Shown: positions 34,194-42,928 of the stretch, one piece after another | Position numbering within the stretch: the stretch's first letter is position 1 | How the letters are laid out: each line of letters starts with the position of its first letter | DNA from: Blastocatellia bacterium | Lineage (GTDB): Bacteria > Acidobacteriota > Blastocatellia > Pyrinomonadales > Pyrinomonadaceae | Direction of reading: 5' to 3' | DNA: 45,635 nt | Assembly (NCBI GenBank): GCA_013697915.1 | Contig: JACCVY010000144.1 | Coordinates: forward strand, 1-45,635 | The notes under the pieces: model-generated | The model's database searches: none | Seen by the model: only the letters and a program-made list of their open reading frames with translations | Told to the model about the DNA's origin: nothing | Position numbers and translations under genes: made by a program

Positions 34194-34277
34194 AGCGCTT
34201 GGACTGTGCTGAGGACAAAGTGATTTCGAGACGACACTAGCTAGACTTTAAGATGAGGCGCCGGCTGCGGTTGAGCG

Positions 34278-34335
34278 TTCAGGCTTTAGCTTGCCTCTTG
34301 AAGGCAATCAAACTAAAGGTTGAACTCTAAACGAG
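34278..34335. repeat. GTTCAGAG-family palindrome between rpmE and the DUF1385 gene
   Basis: GTTCAGGCTTTAGCTTGCCT and AATCAAACTAAAGGTTGAAC form an imperfect hairpin around TTGAAGGC. It resembles units at 22291-22464 and 44334-44398 but is more diverged. Confidence 0.45.
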
Positions 34336-34395
34336 CCGGCGTTAGTGTTTAGTAGGACAGCAGTAGCTCCTAAATCGCAACAAAAGGGAATCAAA

Positions 34396-35592
34396 TTGAG
34401 CACAAACGAAAGAGATCTGATTGTCGGCGGCCAGGCGGTGATTGAAGGCGTCATGATGCGCACGCCCAACGCCTATGCCATCGCCGTGCGCAAAGCCGAT
34501 GGAACTATCGTCAACACGTCGGCGCGGCTGCCGAAGCTAGGCGACAAGTATCCCCTGTTGAAACTACCTGTCTTACGCGGCAGCGCTGTGCTGGTGCAAT
34601 CGATGGGTCTGGGGATTAAGGCATTGAATTTTTCCGCCAATGAAGCATTTGCCGACGCGCAGGAGGCGGAAGTTGAAGAAATCGAATTCGCGCTGACGCC
34701 GGCCGTGATTGAAGGCGAAGGCGATTTCGCTGGAGTTACCGGCGCGGTGCCGGGCTTGTTTCCAATCCCGACGCAAAAGCGATCCAGGGATGAAATGAAG
34801 AAAGGCGGCACGACGGCCGCCGCGGGCTCGATCATTTTCGCACTAGTCTTTAACGTACTGCTATTCGTCGCGGCGCCGCTGTTGTTGACCAACGCCTTGT
34901 TCATTGCCGCTGGTTGGGCGCCAACGCCTTCTGTGGCGTCAGCAGCAACGCCGGCAACTCCGGCGCAAGTGAACGATTTGCCAAACGCCGCGACCGAAAA
35001 CGTCGACCAGGCCTGGTACACGCGCGCGTGGACGGCCACGAAAACGTATCTTCATCCTGTTCGACCTTCGATTGCTTTCAACTTGGTCGATGGCGTGATC
35101 CGCATGTCGTTTTTCCTGATCATGATCTTCAGTTTTTCGCTGCTGAAAGACTTGCGACGCGTGTTCGAGTATCACGGAGCTGAACACAAAACCGTGTTCA
35201 CCTGGGAATCGGGACTGCCGTTGACAGTGGCAAACGCGCGACCGCAACCCCGGCAGCATCCGCGCTGCGGCACCAGCTTTTTGATGATTGTCATGCTGGT
35301 GTCGATCGTGTTGTTTTCAGTCGTCAAGTTTGATTCGCTCGTTTACAACTTCCTGGTGCGCATTGCGTTGATTCCGATCGTCGCCGGTGTGTCGTATGAA
35401 ATCATTCGCGTGTCGGCTAAAAAAGAGAGCGGCTGGTTCTTCAAAGTCATCACGCGGCCCGGCGTCTGGCTGCAAAACATCACGACGCAAGAGCCCGACG
35501 ATCAGCAACTCGAGGTTGCTATCGAAGCCTTGAAAGAATCATTGAAGCTCGAGCCACAACCTGCTGAAGCGGCGCTGGCGCCAATGTCCTGA
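34396..35592 (+). CDS. DUF1385 (YqhQ-like) membrane protein
   Basis: A membrane protein of unknown function, about 398 residues. The family signature [20 protein letters not shown] is at the N terminus and [20 protein letters not shown] with [15 protein letters not shown] in the middle. About five membrane helices are visible, for example [20 protein letters not shown] and [18 protein letters not shown] chose the TTG at 34396: AAGGGA lies seven bases upstream and the protein then starts directly before the conserved GGQAVIEG. The longer frame from a GTG at 34345 runs through repeat sequence. The gene order rpmE-DUF1385-prfA is common in other phyla, which hints at a link with translation, still unproven. 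Confidence 0.88.
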   Translation: MSTNERDLIVGGQAVIEGVMMRTPNAYAIAVRKADGTIVNTSARLPKLGDKYPLLKLPVLRGSAVLVQSMGLGIKALNFSANEAFADAQEAEVEEIEFALTPAVIEGEGDFAGVTGAVPGLFPIPTQKRSRDEMKKGGTTAAAGSIIFALVFNVLLFVAAPLLLTNALFIAAGWAPTPSVASAATPATPAQVNDLPNAATENVDQAWYTRAWTATKTYLHPVRPSIAFNLVDGVIRMSFFLIMIFSFSLLKDLRRVFEYHGAEHKTVFTWESGLPLTVANARPQPRQHPRCGTSFLMIVMLVSIVLFSVVKFDSLVYNFLVRIALIPIVAGVSYEIIRVSAKKESGWFFKVITRPGVWLQNITTQEPDDQQLEVAIEALKESLKLEPQPAEAALAPMS

Positions 35593-35593
35593 G

Positions 35594-35661
35594 TGTCCGA
35601 TAAACCTCAGCTTTTCGTAGGTTAGAAATAGGAAATTCGACAAACTAAAGTTTGTCGGACA
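35594..35661. repeat. TGTCCGATAA/GTCGGACA palindrome, copy 3
   Basis: TGTCCGATAAACCTCAGCTT and GACAAACTAAAGTTTGTCGG, CA at the ends, form an imperfect hairpin with a loop of about 20 bases. It fills the gap between the DUF1385 gene and prfA and includes the TTG at 35652 that could otherwise be taken as the prfA start. Confidence 0.75.
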
Positions 35662-35666
35662 ATGAC

Positions 35667-36743
35667 ATGCTACAGAGACTCGAACAAATAGAAGCCCGCT
35701 ACGGAGAGCTTGCGAATGAGCTGTCTGCACCGGAATTGCTGGCGGACCAGGCAGCCTATACCAAGGCGGCCCGGCAACATAGAAACCTGGGCGAGATAGT
35801 TGATAAATACCACACCTGGAAAACGCTGAACGAAGAGTTGACCGGTGCGCGCGAGCTGCTCGACACCGCCGACGATGACGAGATGCGCGAGATGGCGCGC
35901 GCCGAGGTGGAAACACTTCAGCAGAAGCTGGAGAAGACAGACAGCGAATTAAAGCTGCTGCTGGTTCCTTCCGATCCAAACGACGAGAAGAATGTGATTG
36001 TCGAGATTCGCGCCGGCACCGGCGGCGACGAGGCGAGTTTATTCGCCGCCGACATGCTGCGAATGTACAGTCGCTATGCCGAGAAGCAGGGCTGGCGCTT
36101 TGAAGTCCTTGATTCTTCCGAGTCGGGAATTGGCGGCATGAAGGAAGCCGTGATTTTGATCGAAGGCGACAAGGTTTATTCGAAGATGAAACACGAGTCG
36201 GGCGTGCATCGCGTGCAACGTGTGCCGCAGACCGAAGCCAGCGGACGAATTCATACTTCTGCGATTACGATAGCAGTGTTGCCGGAAGCTGAAGAAGTCG
36301 ACGTAAAAATCGATCCGAAGGATTTACGCATCGACACTTTCTGTTCCTCCGGCCCTGGCGGCCAGTCGGTGAACACAACCTATTCCGCGGTGCGCATCAC
36401 GCATTTGCCGACGAACGTTGTCGTTTCCATGCAGGACGAAAAGTCGCAAATCAAAAATCGCGAAAAGGCGATGCGCGTGTTGCGCGCACGCTTGCAAGAG
36501 CTCGAAGAGCAAAAGCAGCACGACGCCGTGGCCAGCGAACGACGTTCAATGGTTGGCTCCGGCGACCGTTCAGAAAAGATCCGCACTTACAACTTCAAGG
36601 AAAACCGCGTCACCGACCATCGCATCGGGCTAACAATTCATCAGCTCGACCTGGTTATGGAAGGCAACCTCGACGAAATTATTCAGGCCCTCATTACCCA
36701 CGACCAGGCCGAGAAACTGAAGAATGAGGCGGTAGCTGCGTAA
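35667..36743 (+). CDS. prfA: peptide chain release factor 1
   Basis: RF1 reads UAA and UAG stop codons and triggers release of the finished protein. The protein of 358 residues has the catalytic GGQ at 231-233 ([18 protein letters not shown]) and the codon-reading tripeptide as PQT in [14 protein letters not shown], in the place of the PxT motif that marks RF1 and not RF2. The N-terminal helical domain and the C-terminal [20 protein letters not shown] are also typical. I start it at the ATG at 35667, giving [17 protein letters not shown]; the upstream TTG lies in a palindrome. The methyltransferase gene prmC, often next to prfA, is not present. Confidence 0.96.
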   Translation: MLQRLEQIEARYGELANELSAPELLADQAAYTKAARQHRNLGEIVDKYHTWKTLNEELTGARELLDTADDDEMREMARAEVETLQQKLEKTDSELKLLLVPSDPNDEKNVIVEIRAGTGGDEASLFAADMLRMYSRYAEKQGWRFEVLDSSESGIGGMKEAVILIEGDKVYSKMKHESGVHRVQRVPQTEASGRIHTSAITIAVLPEAEEVDVKIDPKDLRIDTFCSSGPGGQSVNTTYSAVRITHLPTNVVVSMQDEKSQIKNREKAMRVLRARLQELEEQKQHDAVASERRSMVGSGDRSEKIRTYNFKENRVTDHRIGLTIHQLDLVMEGNLDEIIQALITHDQAEKLKNEAVAA

Positions 36744-36749
36744 AAGTCT

Positions 36750-36812
36750 CGAGCTTCGAGTTCCGGGTTTCGCGTTAGAATGAACTAGAAACTTTAAACT
36801 CGAAACTCGAAA
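36750..36812. repeat. CTCGAAAC-word inverted repeat between prfA and the phosphatase gene
   Basis: TCGAGCTTCGAGTTCCGGGT and TTCGCG on the left are opposed by AACTCGAAACTCGAAACC just before the next ATG. The words are short and repeated, as in the nuo junction elements. Confidence 0.55.
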
Positions 36813-36814
36813 CC

Positions 36815-37447
36815 ATGTCTTTCAACACCCACGTCGTCATAATTCGTCACGGTCAATCGCAGGGCAACGCCGAAGGTCGCTTTGGCGGCCACACCGACAC
36901 TCCTCTTTCCGCCCGCGGTCGCAAGCAGGCGGCGGCTACCGCCCGCGCGTTGTCTTCAGAAAAATTCGATGCTATCTATTCGAGCGATCTGCCACGCGCG
37001 ATCGAAACCGCCACGCCGCTAGCCGAACGGGTTGGCATCGCGCTGGAGGCGACCGAAGCTTTGCGCGAGCGCAGCGTCGGCGTGATGGAAGGTTTAACTT
37101 TCGAAGAAGCTGCCGAACAACACCCGGAACAGTACCAGGCGCTGCTGCGGAGGGATTTTGAGCACGTCCTGGCTGGCGGGGAAAGTTACCGGCAGACACT
37201 CGATCGGGCATCGCGAAAACTTGACGAGGCAATCGAACAACACCAGGGCGGCCGCATTGCTATGTTTGCGCACACTGGAACAATCTGCATTCTCATTCTG
37301 CACTTGATGGGCGCCCTGGACGCGCCCGACCTAAAGCCTGTTTGGATTGCTACTTCGAATTGCGGAATCGCGCGCTTTGATCTGCGGTCCGATGGCTTTG
37401 TGCGTGTTCTCAATATCAACGACACGCGCCACCTAAGCGAAATCTAA
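36815..37447 (+). CDS. histidine phosphatase family protein
   Basis: A 210-residue soluble enzyme of the phosphoglycerate mutase-like superfamily. The phosphohistidine motif is VVIIRHGQSQGNAEGRFGGH at residues 7-26 with the nucleophile in RHG, followed by DTPLSARGRKQA, IYSSDLPRAIETA with the second arginine, and RERSVGVMEGLTFEE with the catalytic acid region. The second histidine motif reads FAHTGTICIL where HGG is more usual. Known members include cobalamin pathway phosphatases, sugar-phosphate and nucleotide phosphatases; the substrate cannot be told from sequence. It follows prfA by 71 bases, filled with a repeat. Confidence 0.87.
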   Translation: MSFNTHVVIIRHGQSQGNAEGRFGGHTDTPLSARGRKQAAATARALSSEKFDAIYSSDLPRAIETATPLAERVGIALEATEALRERSVGVMEGLTFEEAAEQHPEQYQALLRRDFEHVLAGGESYRQTLDRASRKLDEAIEQHQGGRIAMFAHTGTICILILHLMGALDAPDLKPVWIATSNCGIARFDLRSDGFVRVLNINDTRHLSEI

Positions 37448-37456
37448 GGAATGCTT

Positions 37457-37541
37457 GTAAAGCAAACTGCTAGTTTGCATTGATTGCCAAGCCTTCAAGT
37501 TGATCGGTTACGAGCCACCGCAAACTAACAGTTTGCTTTAC
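37457..37541. repeat. GCAAACT/AGTTTGC inverted repeat
   Basis: GTAAAGCAAACTGCTAGTTT, GC (37457-37478) and GCAAACTAACAGTTTGCTTT, AC (37520-37541) are 22-base arms with two mismatches; the loop is 41 bases. Each arm is itself a small palindrome. Confidence 0.7.
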
Positions 37542-37578
37542 GACAAACGCAAACCAACTCCGACACCAGGCTCTCAAC

Positions 37579-37687
37579 CGCGGATGAACACGGATTCAAA
37601 CCACCTGGAAACAATTCCGACCACTCGAATAAGCATTTTGAGAACTGTTCTTTTTAGATCCGCGCTTATCCGCGTTAATCCGCGGCC
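37579..37687. repeat. CCGCGGAT/ATCCGCGG inverted repeat
   Basis: AACCGCGGATGAACACGGAT (37579-37598) is opposed by ATCCGCGTTAATCCGCGG (37670-37687). Sequences of the type CCGCGGATTAACGCGGAT are a widespread intergenic repeat in several phyla. Right after it is the 3' end of the haem-binding protein gene. Confidence 0.65.
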
Positions 37688-37691
37688 AAAT

Positions 37692-38165
37692 TCATAATGA
37701 AGAAATTCGCGCGCGTTCAGAGTTAGCCCAGTCGCAAAGAGTCTGCTTGTCTTCAGCCGAAAGTTTGGAGCCCGGATGCAGTTGCGTATAAATGTTTAGC
37801 GGCATCTGGCCATCCTGAACCTGCTCACACATGTCTCTTAGCCGGCGAGATTGCTTGTCCTTGTCATAGGCGCCCCACTCGGAAAGGTTCATTACTCTGC
37901 GAGCGTCATTCACATCACTAATCACAAGCCAGGACACCGGCCCCACATTCGAGTACCACGGCCAGCGCGTTTTATTTGAATGACAATCATTGCAAGAGCG
38001 GTCGAAGATCGCCTCTGCCTGCGGACTAACTTGCAAGCGCGACTCGATCGTCTGGGTTGGATCAATCGCAGGATTAGTCTTGGCCATGCGAAAAAACTGA
38101 ATGATGGCAAAGCCGGCCGCTAACAGAATAACGAGCCAGCGAAGAATTCTGAATGATCGTTTCAT
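37692..38165 (-). CDS. membrane-anchored haem-binding domain protein
   Basis: A 157-residue protein with an N-terminal membrane anchor (ILRWLVILLAAGFAIIQFF) and an exported domain containing one c-type haem motif, CNDCHSNKTRWPWYSNVGPV, at about residues 58-62. The pattern CxxCHSN-x-TxWPWYS is characteristic of the Haem_bd (PF14376) domain, and DGQMPLNIYTQLHPGSKLS supplies the usual MP-x-Y ligand region. It should bind one haem on the outer side of the membrane and may carry electrons. Its start lies within the end of the broken NHL-repeat gene (overlap of 92 bases in another frame), with GGAG upstream. Confidence 0.87.
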   Translation of the reverse strand: MKRSFRILRWLVILLAAGFAIIQFFRMAKTNPAIDPTQTIESRLQVSPQAEAIFDRSCNDCHSNKTRWPWYSNVGPVSWLVISDVNDARRVMNLSEWGAYDKDKQSRRLRDMCEQVQDGQMPLNIYTQLHPGSKLSAEDKQTLCDWANSERARISSL

Positions 38166-39277
38166 GCCCGTTGTTTTCTCCGCGCCACAGAATAGCGACA
38201 GTTGAAAGCAGGGTCACGCCGAGAACTGTAGCGCCATACTTGATGCGGTCGCCGACGAGAAAGAACGACAAGAAAGCTTCCGCAGAACCTCCTACTTCCT
38301 GGGCCACGGCAGCCTTGACGCTGCCCGCATCCTGAGATCTCGCGGTCGCGATGATTCGATTGGTGCCGCCGGCGGAGATCTTTCGCACGCGCGGACCGCT
38401 CCAGGCGCTCGGCAGTGTGAAACCAACTTCCAGCACGTAGACGGCGCCATCTGTTGACGCGACGACGCCATTGGGAAAATACGGAGGCTCGGTGCGAAAA
38501 AGCACTTCTGTCGTTCCGTCTTTAATCCGGAGCAACCGCCGGTTTCCGGCGTCGGCAACGTAAACTGTTCCTGAAGAGTCAACTGACAAGCCAGCCAGAC
38601 TTCAGTACGATCCGCCAAACAACGCCGGCTTATCGTTTGCGGTTCTAGAGGTCAGCTCACGAGCCACGGTCGTTACCACTCCGTCCATTGTTACTTTCCG
38701 CACCGCCGCGCCGTCGGTGAGATACAGGCTGCCGTCTGGTCCAAACGCCATTCCCCCGACGCTGCTAAATTTCGCAGCAGCACCCTTCCCATCCTGCTGG
38801 CCGTAAGCGCCGCCGGCTAAAATTGCCACCTGGCCGTCAGGTGATCGCCGGAGCAAAACCGTTTTCGTCTTCGTGTGGTTGTTTTGATATACAAGGTACA
38901 TGTTGCCATCGCGATCCAACCAGTTGCTCGTCCCGCGGCGGCTCAGTTGTGGGCGCCAAGAGATAACTGATGGTTCCCGCGGGTGTCATTTTCCATACAT
39001 CGCTCAACCATTTTTCGGAAACGTAACTGATGTCTGCGCCATAAATATTGTCCTGAGCGTCAATGGTCAATTCATGCACATGCCTGCCGCTAACTCCCGC
39101 GCGGAACACAGAAAGCCTTCCCTGATTGTCGATCTTCCAAACAGTTTCCAGATCGCTGAAGTAAACATTTCCGGTGCGATCCAAAACGATACCCGTTGCG
39201 GGATGAGCGTCTGCGCCTGAAAACACGAACAGCTGCGTGAACAACAGAAGCATGACCATTATAAACTTATGTTTCAT
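38074..39277 (-). pseudogene. NHL-repeat secreted protein gene broken by a frameshift and a stop codon
   Basis: Three consecutive minus-strand frames together encode one beta-propeller protein. The first (from the ATG at 39277) begins with signal peptide MKHKFIMVMLLLFTQLFVFS and has NHL-type units DRTGNVYFSDLETVWKI and DAQDNIYGADISYV. Its frame is lost near 38920; the next frame takes up at once with LDRDGNMYLVYQNN and FGPDGSLYLTDGAAVRKV. A TGA at 38604-38602 interrupts that frame just before SVDSSGTVYVADAGNRRLLR, which continues in the same frame to 38074 and ends with a membrane segment (YGATVLGVTLLSTVAILW). A shift of one or two bases plus one nonsense change would restore a protein of about 400 residues. 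Assembly errors are the alternative. Confidence 0.75.
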
Positions 39278-39329
39278 GAAGACTTCGATCATGACAACTG
39301 ACAGCAACGGGCATCAACACAACCTTCAA

Positions 39330-39989
39330 TCAACGTCCGGTGCAATTCTGCGAGCAGCGTTCAACTTTTATGTCGCGGAATCCTCGCAACACGCAATCAG
39401 CACCGCGGCTCAGTTTGAGAATGGAAGCAAAGCTTCCCTCACCCAGGAGCTTCGCACGTATTTCCGGAGTAATAAAAGGATCCCCCTCAAACAAGAACTC
39501 ATCGATCCAGTACTCGGGATAACCTGGTCCGGATACATACGCATGAATATGAGCAGGATTGTTGCGTCCCGGATAAGGGGCGGGCTTTATCGTGCGAAAC
39601 TCGTAACGCCCGTCGGCATCCGTGCGCAGCAAGCCATGAATGCGCGTGTTGCGGTTATCGCCTCCACTTTCCGACAGCTTTGAGTAATGGCCCGTGGCGT
39701 CCGTTTGATAGACCCACAAATTCATTCCCGGCAAAGGCGTGCGGCCATCAGGCGCGTAGATTGTTCCTGAAATAATCAGCGGCTCGCCCGGTTCATTGTT
39801 TGATACCGTAGCGATCTTCGACGGTACGTCGAGAGAGTTTGTATCGAGAGCTGCCCTTACCTGTGATTGACCTCGACAACCCCACATACTCAGCAAGCCT
39901 AGTTGCAAAGATGGCAACGCCATTGCAAACAGCGAAGCATGCCTAGTAAAACTTCTACGAGTAAAGTTGCCGGCCTGATTGTTTCCCAT
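39330..39989 (-). CDS. Tat-exported intradiol ring-cleavage dioxygenase-like protein
   Basis: The protein of about 219 residues starts with a twin-arginine signal (NFTRRSFTRHASLFAMALPS), which may end in a lipobox-like SMWGC. The mature domain has the intradiol dioxygenase fold: ISGTIYAPDGRTPLPGMNLW, DATGHYSKL, DADGRYEFRTIKPAPYPG and NPAHIHAYVSGPGYPEYW. The non-haem Fe(III) ligands should be a tyrosine in GHYS, a tyrosine in PAPYP and the two histidines of HIH. Classic members open catechols or protocatechuate in the cytoplasm; exported members of the group are uncharacterised. I chose the ATG at 39989 because AGGAG precedes it by nine bases. No aromatic-degradation genes are nearby. Confidence 0.85.
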   Translation of the reverse strand: MGNNQAGNFTRRSFTRHASLFAMALPSLQLGLLSMWGCRGQSQVRAALDTNSLDVPSKIATVSNNEPGEPLIISGTIYAPDGRTPLPGMNLWVYQTDATGHYSKLSESGGDNRNTRIHGLLRTDADGRYEFRTIKPAPYPGRNNPAHIHAYVSGPGYPEYWIDEFLFEGDPFITPEIRAKLLGEGSFASILKLSRGADCVLRGFRDIKVERCSQNCTGR

Positions 39990-40083
39990 GATTGTCATCT
40001 CCTGATTAGATCTTTGCACTAAAACTATTCCCGTAAGCGAAATGTGACTAGATAGTGTCGTCGTGTCGGAACTATATCTTGTC

Positions 40084-40248
40084 GTGGGTCGAGGAATACA
40101 GAACCGAGCAGTAGCGACCGGGGTCTGCGAAGCGCTAAGTTCACCGTCATGGAAGCTAGCGTTCCCGGCTAACTATTAAATCGAGATGTTGGTCATCGCA
40201 AGCCAGACCCGGTCGCTACCGTTCCCGGTTCTGTATTCGTCGACCCAC
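40084..40248. repeat. 165-base inverted repeat between dioxygenase and anti-sigma genes
   Basis: GTGGGTCGAGGAATACAGAA...GACCGGGGTCTG (40084-40127) is opposed by CAGACCCGGTCGCTACCGTT...TCGTCGACCCAC (40204-40248), about 44 bases per arm. A smaller palindrome (GCTAGCGTTCCCGGCTAAC and similar) lies in the loop. It occupies most of the gap between the two minus-strand genes. Confidence 0.7.
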
Positions 40249-40284
40249 AACGCAAATCGCGCCAACGACTTTTTGTGCAAAGTT

Positions 40285-41487
40285 CTAACGCGCCAGTCCC
40301 CTTACCTCGCCGACGGCGCGAATCCAGAGGCCAACAGTCTTGTGCAGTTGGGATTCGCCAGTCCAGGTCGTCTCCATTTTGTCTCGCCACCGTTGTAGCA
40401 TTTGCTCGTTGAGTTGCAGGACTCCTTCGCGCGTAACCTCATCCGGTGCCGCGACCAGCACGGCCAACCGATCATAGACACGCTCGCGATCGGTTCCCTG
40501 GACGCGGGGAAGTAGATGCCACAGGGTCAGCGAGTCGCGCGGTCGTGCCTGTCCCAAAAGGACATCGAGCGTTGGAATTATTGACCAGCTCTTATCATCT
40601 GGTTCAAAATCAAACTTTGAAAGTGCAAGTCGAAACGGGTACGACGCATCTTCGAAGTAAGGTGTGCCTGGTCCAATTCCGGGACGCGTCGCGCAACTGG
40701 CGCCGGCGGGAACCATTGACTCCTTATCCTTCAACTGTAGAGCAACCCACCCCATGGTAACGTGCAAGAGTCCCGCGCCATTGTCGTCAACCTCCAGGGT
40801 GTACGCACAACCAAGATCCGCGGCCACAGCAGATGGCGTGTCGACAAAGAACAGCCGCGGCGGCGCCCAAATCCTTGCGCTCATCTTTCCACGCGCAAGC
40901 TCGAGTCGATGTTCCGTCGGTCTTGCTGTCACCAGGCGGACGCGCGTGTTCGGATCGATCTCCACCTGGCCAATTGAACCGACGTCAATCTGCGCGCGCG
41001 ACGAGCCATCAGTCTCCAGCCACTGGCCCAGCGCCAGCCGGCCTTTTTCCTCGATAGGCGACGATGCAATTCGCGGAGAACCATTGAGTCGAACCACTTC
41101 CCAGAAAGGCAGGGATGGTCGCGGGTAAAAATAAAGCGCACCGATACCGGTAATCAGGAGCAACACTGCAGCCACCGGCGCCAAACGCCAATTTCGGAAT
41201 GTAAACTTTCGCCTGGAAACCTTTTTTCGCTTGAAAACGACTGGACGCGATTCCTTCGCGAGCGTACCAGCGGCGTCCAATTGAACCTGGAGATCCAACC
41301 GGAGTGAGTCGGGAGCGGAAAGTTGCGGCAATTGCTCGGCGAGTTTCACACCCAGCTTGATCTCTTCAAACTGCCGGCGGCAGCGATTGCAGGCAATCAA
41401 GTGCTCGGCAATCCGGCGCGAGTGTTCGCCGGCTGTTTCACCATTGCAGTAGGCGGATAAATCTTTGGCAACGTGCTGCGAAAACAT
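40285..41487 (-). CDS. anti-sigma factor with zinc finger and FecR domain
   Basis: A 400-residue single-pass membrane protein. Residues 5-40 have the zf-HC2/ZAS anti-sigma signature H-x3-C in HSRRIAEHLIACNRCRRQF, which binds and inhibits ECF sigma factors. A membrane segment (LAPVAAVLLLITGIGALYFY) at about 103-122 is followed by a periplasmic FecR-like domain (EVVRLNGSPRI, LALGQWLETDGSSRAQIDVG, VEIDPNTRVRLV) and a C-terminal region of about 130 residues without a known domain. The start is two bases after the sigma factor stop codon, so both are made together. It probably holds the sigma factor at the membrane until a signal arrives; the signal is unknown. Confidence 0.9.
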   Translation of the reverse strand: MFSQHVAKDLSAYCNGETAGEHSRRIAEHLIACNRCRRQFEEIKLGVKLAEQLPQLSAPDSLRLDLQVQLDAAGTLAKESRPVVFKRKKVSRRKFTFRNWRLAPVAAVLLLITGIGALYFYPRPSLPFWEVVRLNGSPRIASSPIEEKGRLALGQWLETDGSSRAQIDVGSIGQVEIDPNTRVRLVTARPTEHRLELARGKMSARIWAPPRLFFVDTPSAVAADLGCAYTLEVDDNGAGLLHVTMGWVALQLKDKESMVPAGASCATRPGIGPGTPYFEDASYPFRLALSKFDFEPDDKSWSIIPTLDVLLGQARPRDSLTLWHLLPRVQGTDRERVYDRLAVLVAAPDEVTREGVLQLNEQMLQRWRDKMETTWTGESQLHKTVGLWIRAVGEVRGLAR

Positions 41488-41489
41488 CT

Positions 41490-42080
41490 CTAATCTCCCA
41501 AGACAACTTCGCCCCGCAAGTGGTCTAACTTTCGGGCAAGTGCCTGATGGCCACGATTAAGTCGAGAGGCCACGGTACCCTTTGAGCAACTTAGAACGTT
41601 GGCGATTTCTTCGTACGAAAGTCCTTCGACATATTTCAGCAGTATCGGCAGGCGCAGCTTCGGCTTCAATTCCTGGATTGCTGCTTGCACGCAATCGGTA
41701 ACTTCGCGTTTCGCATAATGTTTCTCCGGCCCTCTTCTATCTGCGACCTTGCTCATCGGAATCGATTCTCCAGACGGAAGAAAGCGGCTGCGTTTTCGTT
41801 GCTCGTCGATGCAGGTGTTTACGACCATGCGATAGAGCCAGGTGGTAAAAGCCGAGTCGCCGCGAAACTGGACGATGTTAGTCATCAACTTGAGAAAGAT
41901 CTGTTGCGAGACGTCGCTGGCCGCTGCCTGATCACCGCCAAATGAATAGACTGCGATAGAGAACACTTTGTCCTTGTAGCTATCAAACAACAGACCAAAG
42001 GCATCCCTGTCCCCCTGTTGGCAGGCTGCGATGACGCGCTCGTCAATTATCGGTTCGGCCATTAGCGCGCGCTGCTCCAT
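41490..42080 (-). CDS. ECF-type RNA polymerase sigma factor
   Basis: A 196-residue group 4 sigma factor. Region 2 is ACQQGDRDAFGLLFDSYKDK through DVSQQIFLKLMTNIVQFRGD and FTTWLYRMVVNTCIDEQRKR, and region 4 is LRLPILLKYVEGLSYEEIAN followed by LSCSKGTVASRLNRGHQALA, the helix-turn-helix that reads the -35 element. GGAGG lies six bases before the ATG at 42080. It is followed by its anti-sigma factor with a two-base gap. Targets may include the dioxygenase, NHL and haem-binding genes further downstream on the same strand, but that is only inferred from position. Confidence 0.95.
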   Translation of the reverse strand: MEQRALMAEPIIDERVIAACQQGDRDAFGLLFDSYKDKVFSIAVYSFGGDQAAASDVSQQIFLKLMTNIVQFRGDSAFTTWLYRMVVNTCIDEQRKRSRFLPSGESIPMSKVADRRGPEKHYAKREVTDCVQAAIQELKPKLRLPILLKYVEGLSYEEIANVLSCSKGTVASRLNRGHQALARKLDHLRGEVVLGD

Positions 42081-42108
42081 CCGCTCCTCCGTTTTTGACT
42101 AACAAAGA

Positions 42109-42137
42109 TTAGACGGCAGGAGTTCCAGTTTGCTTCC
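42109..42137 (-). promoter_or_regulatory. possible ECF-type promoter of the sigma/anti-sigma genes
   Basis: On the minus strand GGAAGC (42137-42132) and GTCTAA (42114-42109) are 17 bases apart, about 30 bases before the sigma gene ATG. The pattern resembles GGAA-type ECF promoters and would fit autoregulation. The match is short and could be chance. Confidence 0.25.
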
Positions 42138-42172
42138 AATAAACAATCCACGCCGGTTTATCTAACTGGCTG

Positions 42173-42222
42173 GAAACGAAAACAGGCGCAAAGAAGCGAC
42201 AGAGCCGACTTCTTTGCGCCTG
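42173..42222 (-). terminator. Rho-independent terminator after the glycine-zipper gene
   Basis: CAGGCGCAAAGAAG (42183-42196) and CTTCTTTGCGCCTG (42209-42222) are perfect 14-base arms with a 12-base loop. On the minus strand the hairpin is followed by TTTTCGTTT. It separates the glycine-zipper gene from the ECF sigma gene, so the sigma gene needs its own promoter. Confidence 0.75.
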
Positions 42223-42262
42223 AGATTACAGCGAGCAAAAGCTCTTTAATTGGAGCGAGCGA

Positions 42263-42928
42263 CTATCTTGTGACGCGCACCAGCATTTCAGTTCCTGAAT
42301 CGATCTTCAGTTCCTTACTACCCTGCACCGCCAGTGAGCCCGCGCCACCAGCGCCGCCGAGTATCAAACCAATCGCCGCCCCTTTGCCGCCACCGACAAT
42401 TGCACCGAGGACCGCGCCCGCACCGGCGCCGATGGCTCCGCGCTTAATGGTTTGTTTGGTCCTGCTTCCTGAGGTGACGCCGCCTTCGTTATCGGCCTGT
42501 CCAGTATCGCTGCCATAAACTCTCGTCACATATCCATGCAGTGTGCCGGTGCGATCACCGAGCGTGATCGTATCAAACGCCAGATTCATGCTGGTGCGGC
42601 CTTGTATCTTTCCTGACTTTTGAATCGAGCTGATGTGCCCAGTGATTCTGCCTTCGTTAAAGCGCACCGGATCAAGCGCCGTCGCCGTGAACCTGTCGCC
42701 CACGCGCGAGTCCTTGCTCGATAGCGGGTCTTCGATGCGAATCTTCAGGTTGGTGCCGACTGGAACTATTGGACCAAGCGGCGTGGCCGTTGCCCGGGTC
42801 GTCGCATGGCGCGCGGCGCGACGTAATCTCGGTCGTGTGCGTCTCTGAGCGTTTATCAGCATTGGCAGCGAGAGCATAACTAAAAGCGTAAACAGCGATA
42901 TCAATCGCTTCGAATTAACCGACTTCAT
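42263..42928 (-). CDS. secreted glycine-zipper protein
   Basis: A 221-residue protein with a signal peptide (LISLFTLLVMLSLPMLINAQ). After a basic stretch (RRTRPRLRRAARHATTRA) comes a beta-rich region (TNLKIRIEDPLSSKDSRVGD) and, near the C terminus, a glycine zipper (GAIGAGAGAVLGAIVGGGKG, AAIGLILGGAGGAGS), a hydrophobic hairpin found in outer-membrane or envelope proteins. GGGAGG lies seven bases before the ATG. Similar proteins are common in acidobacterial genomes, but I know no tested function. A terminator follows and nuoB lies 94 bases upstream, so it may be read with nuoAB or on its own. Confidence 0.8.
   Translation of the reverse strand: MKSVNSKRLISLFTLLVMLSLPMLINAQRRTRPRLRRAARHATTRATATPLGPIVPVGTNLKIRIEDPLSSKDSRVGDRFTATALDPVRFNEGRITGHISSIQKSGKIQGRTSMNLAFDTITLGDRTGTLHGYVTRVYGSDTGQADNEGGVTSGSRTKQTIKRGAIGAGAGAVLGAIVGGGKGAAIGLILGGAGGAGSLAVQGSKELKIDSGTEMLVRVTR

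Noticed and set aside
34345-34395. GTG at 34345 as start of the DUF1385 protein
   Set aside because: The 17 added residues are unlike the family, and the TTG at 34396 has an AAGGGA ribosome-binding site at the right distance.
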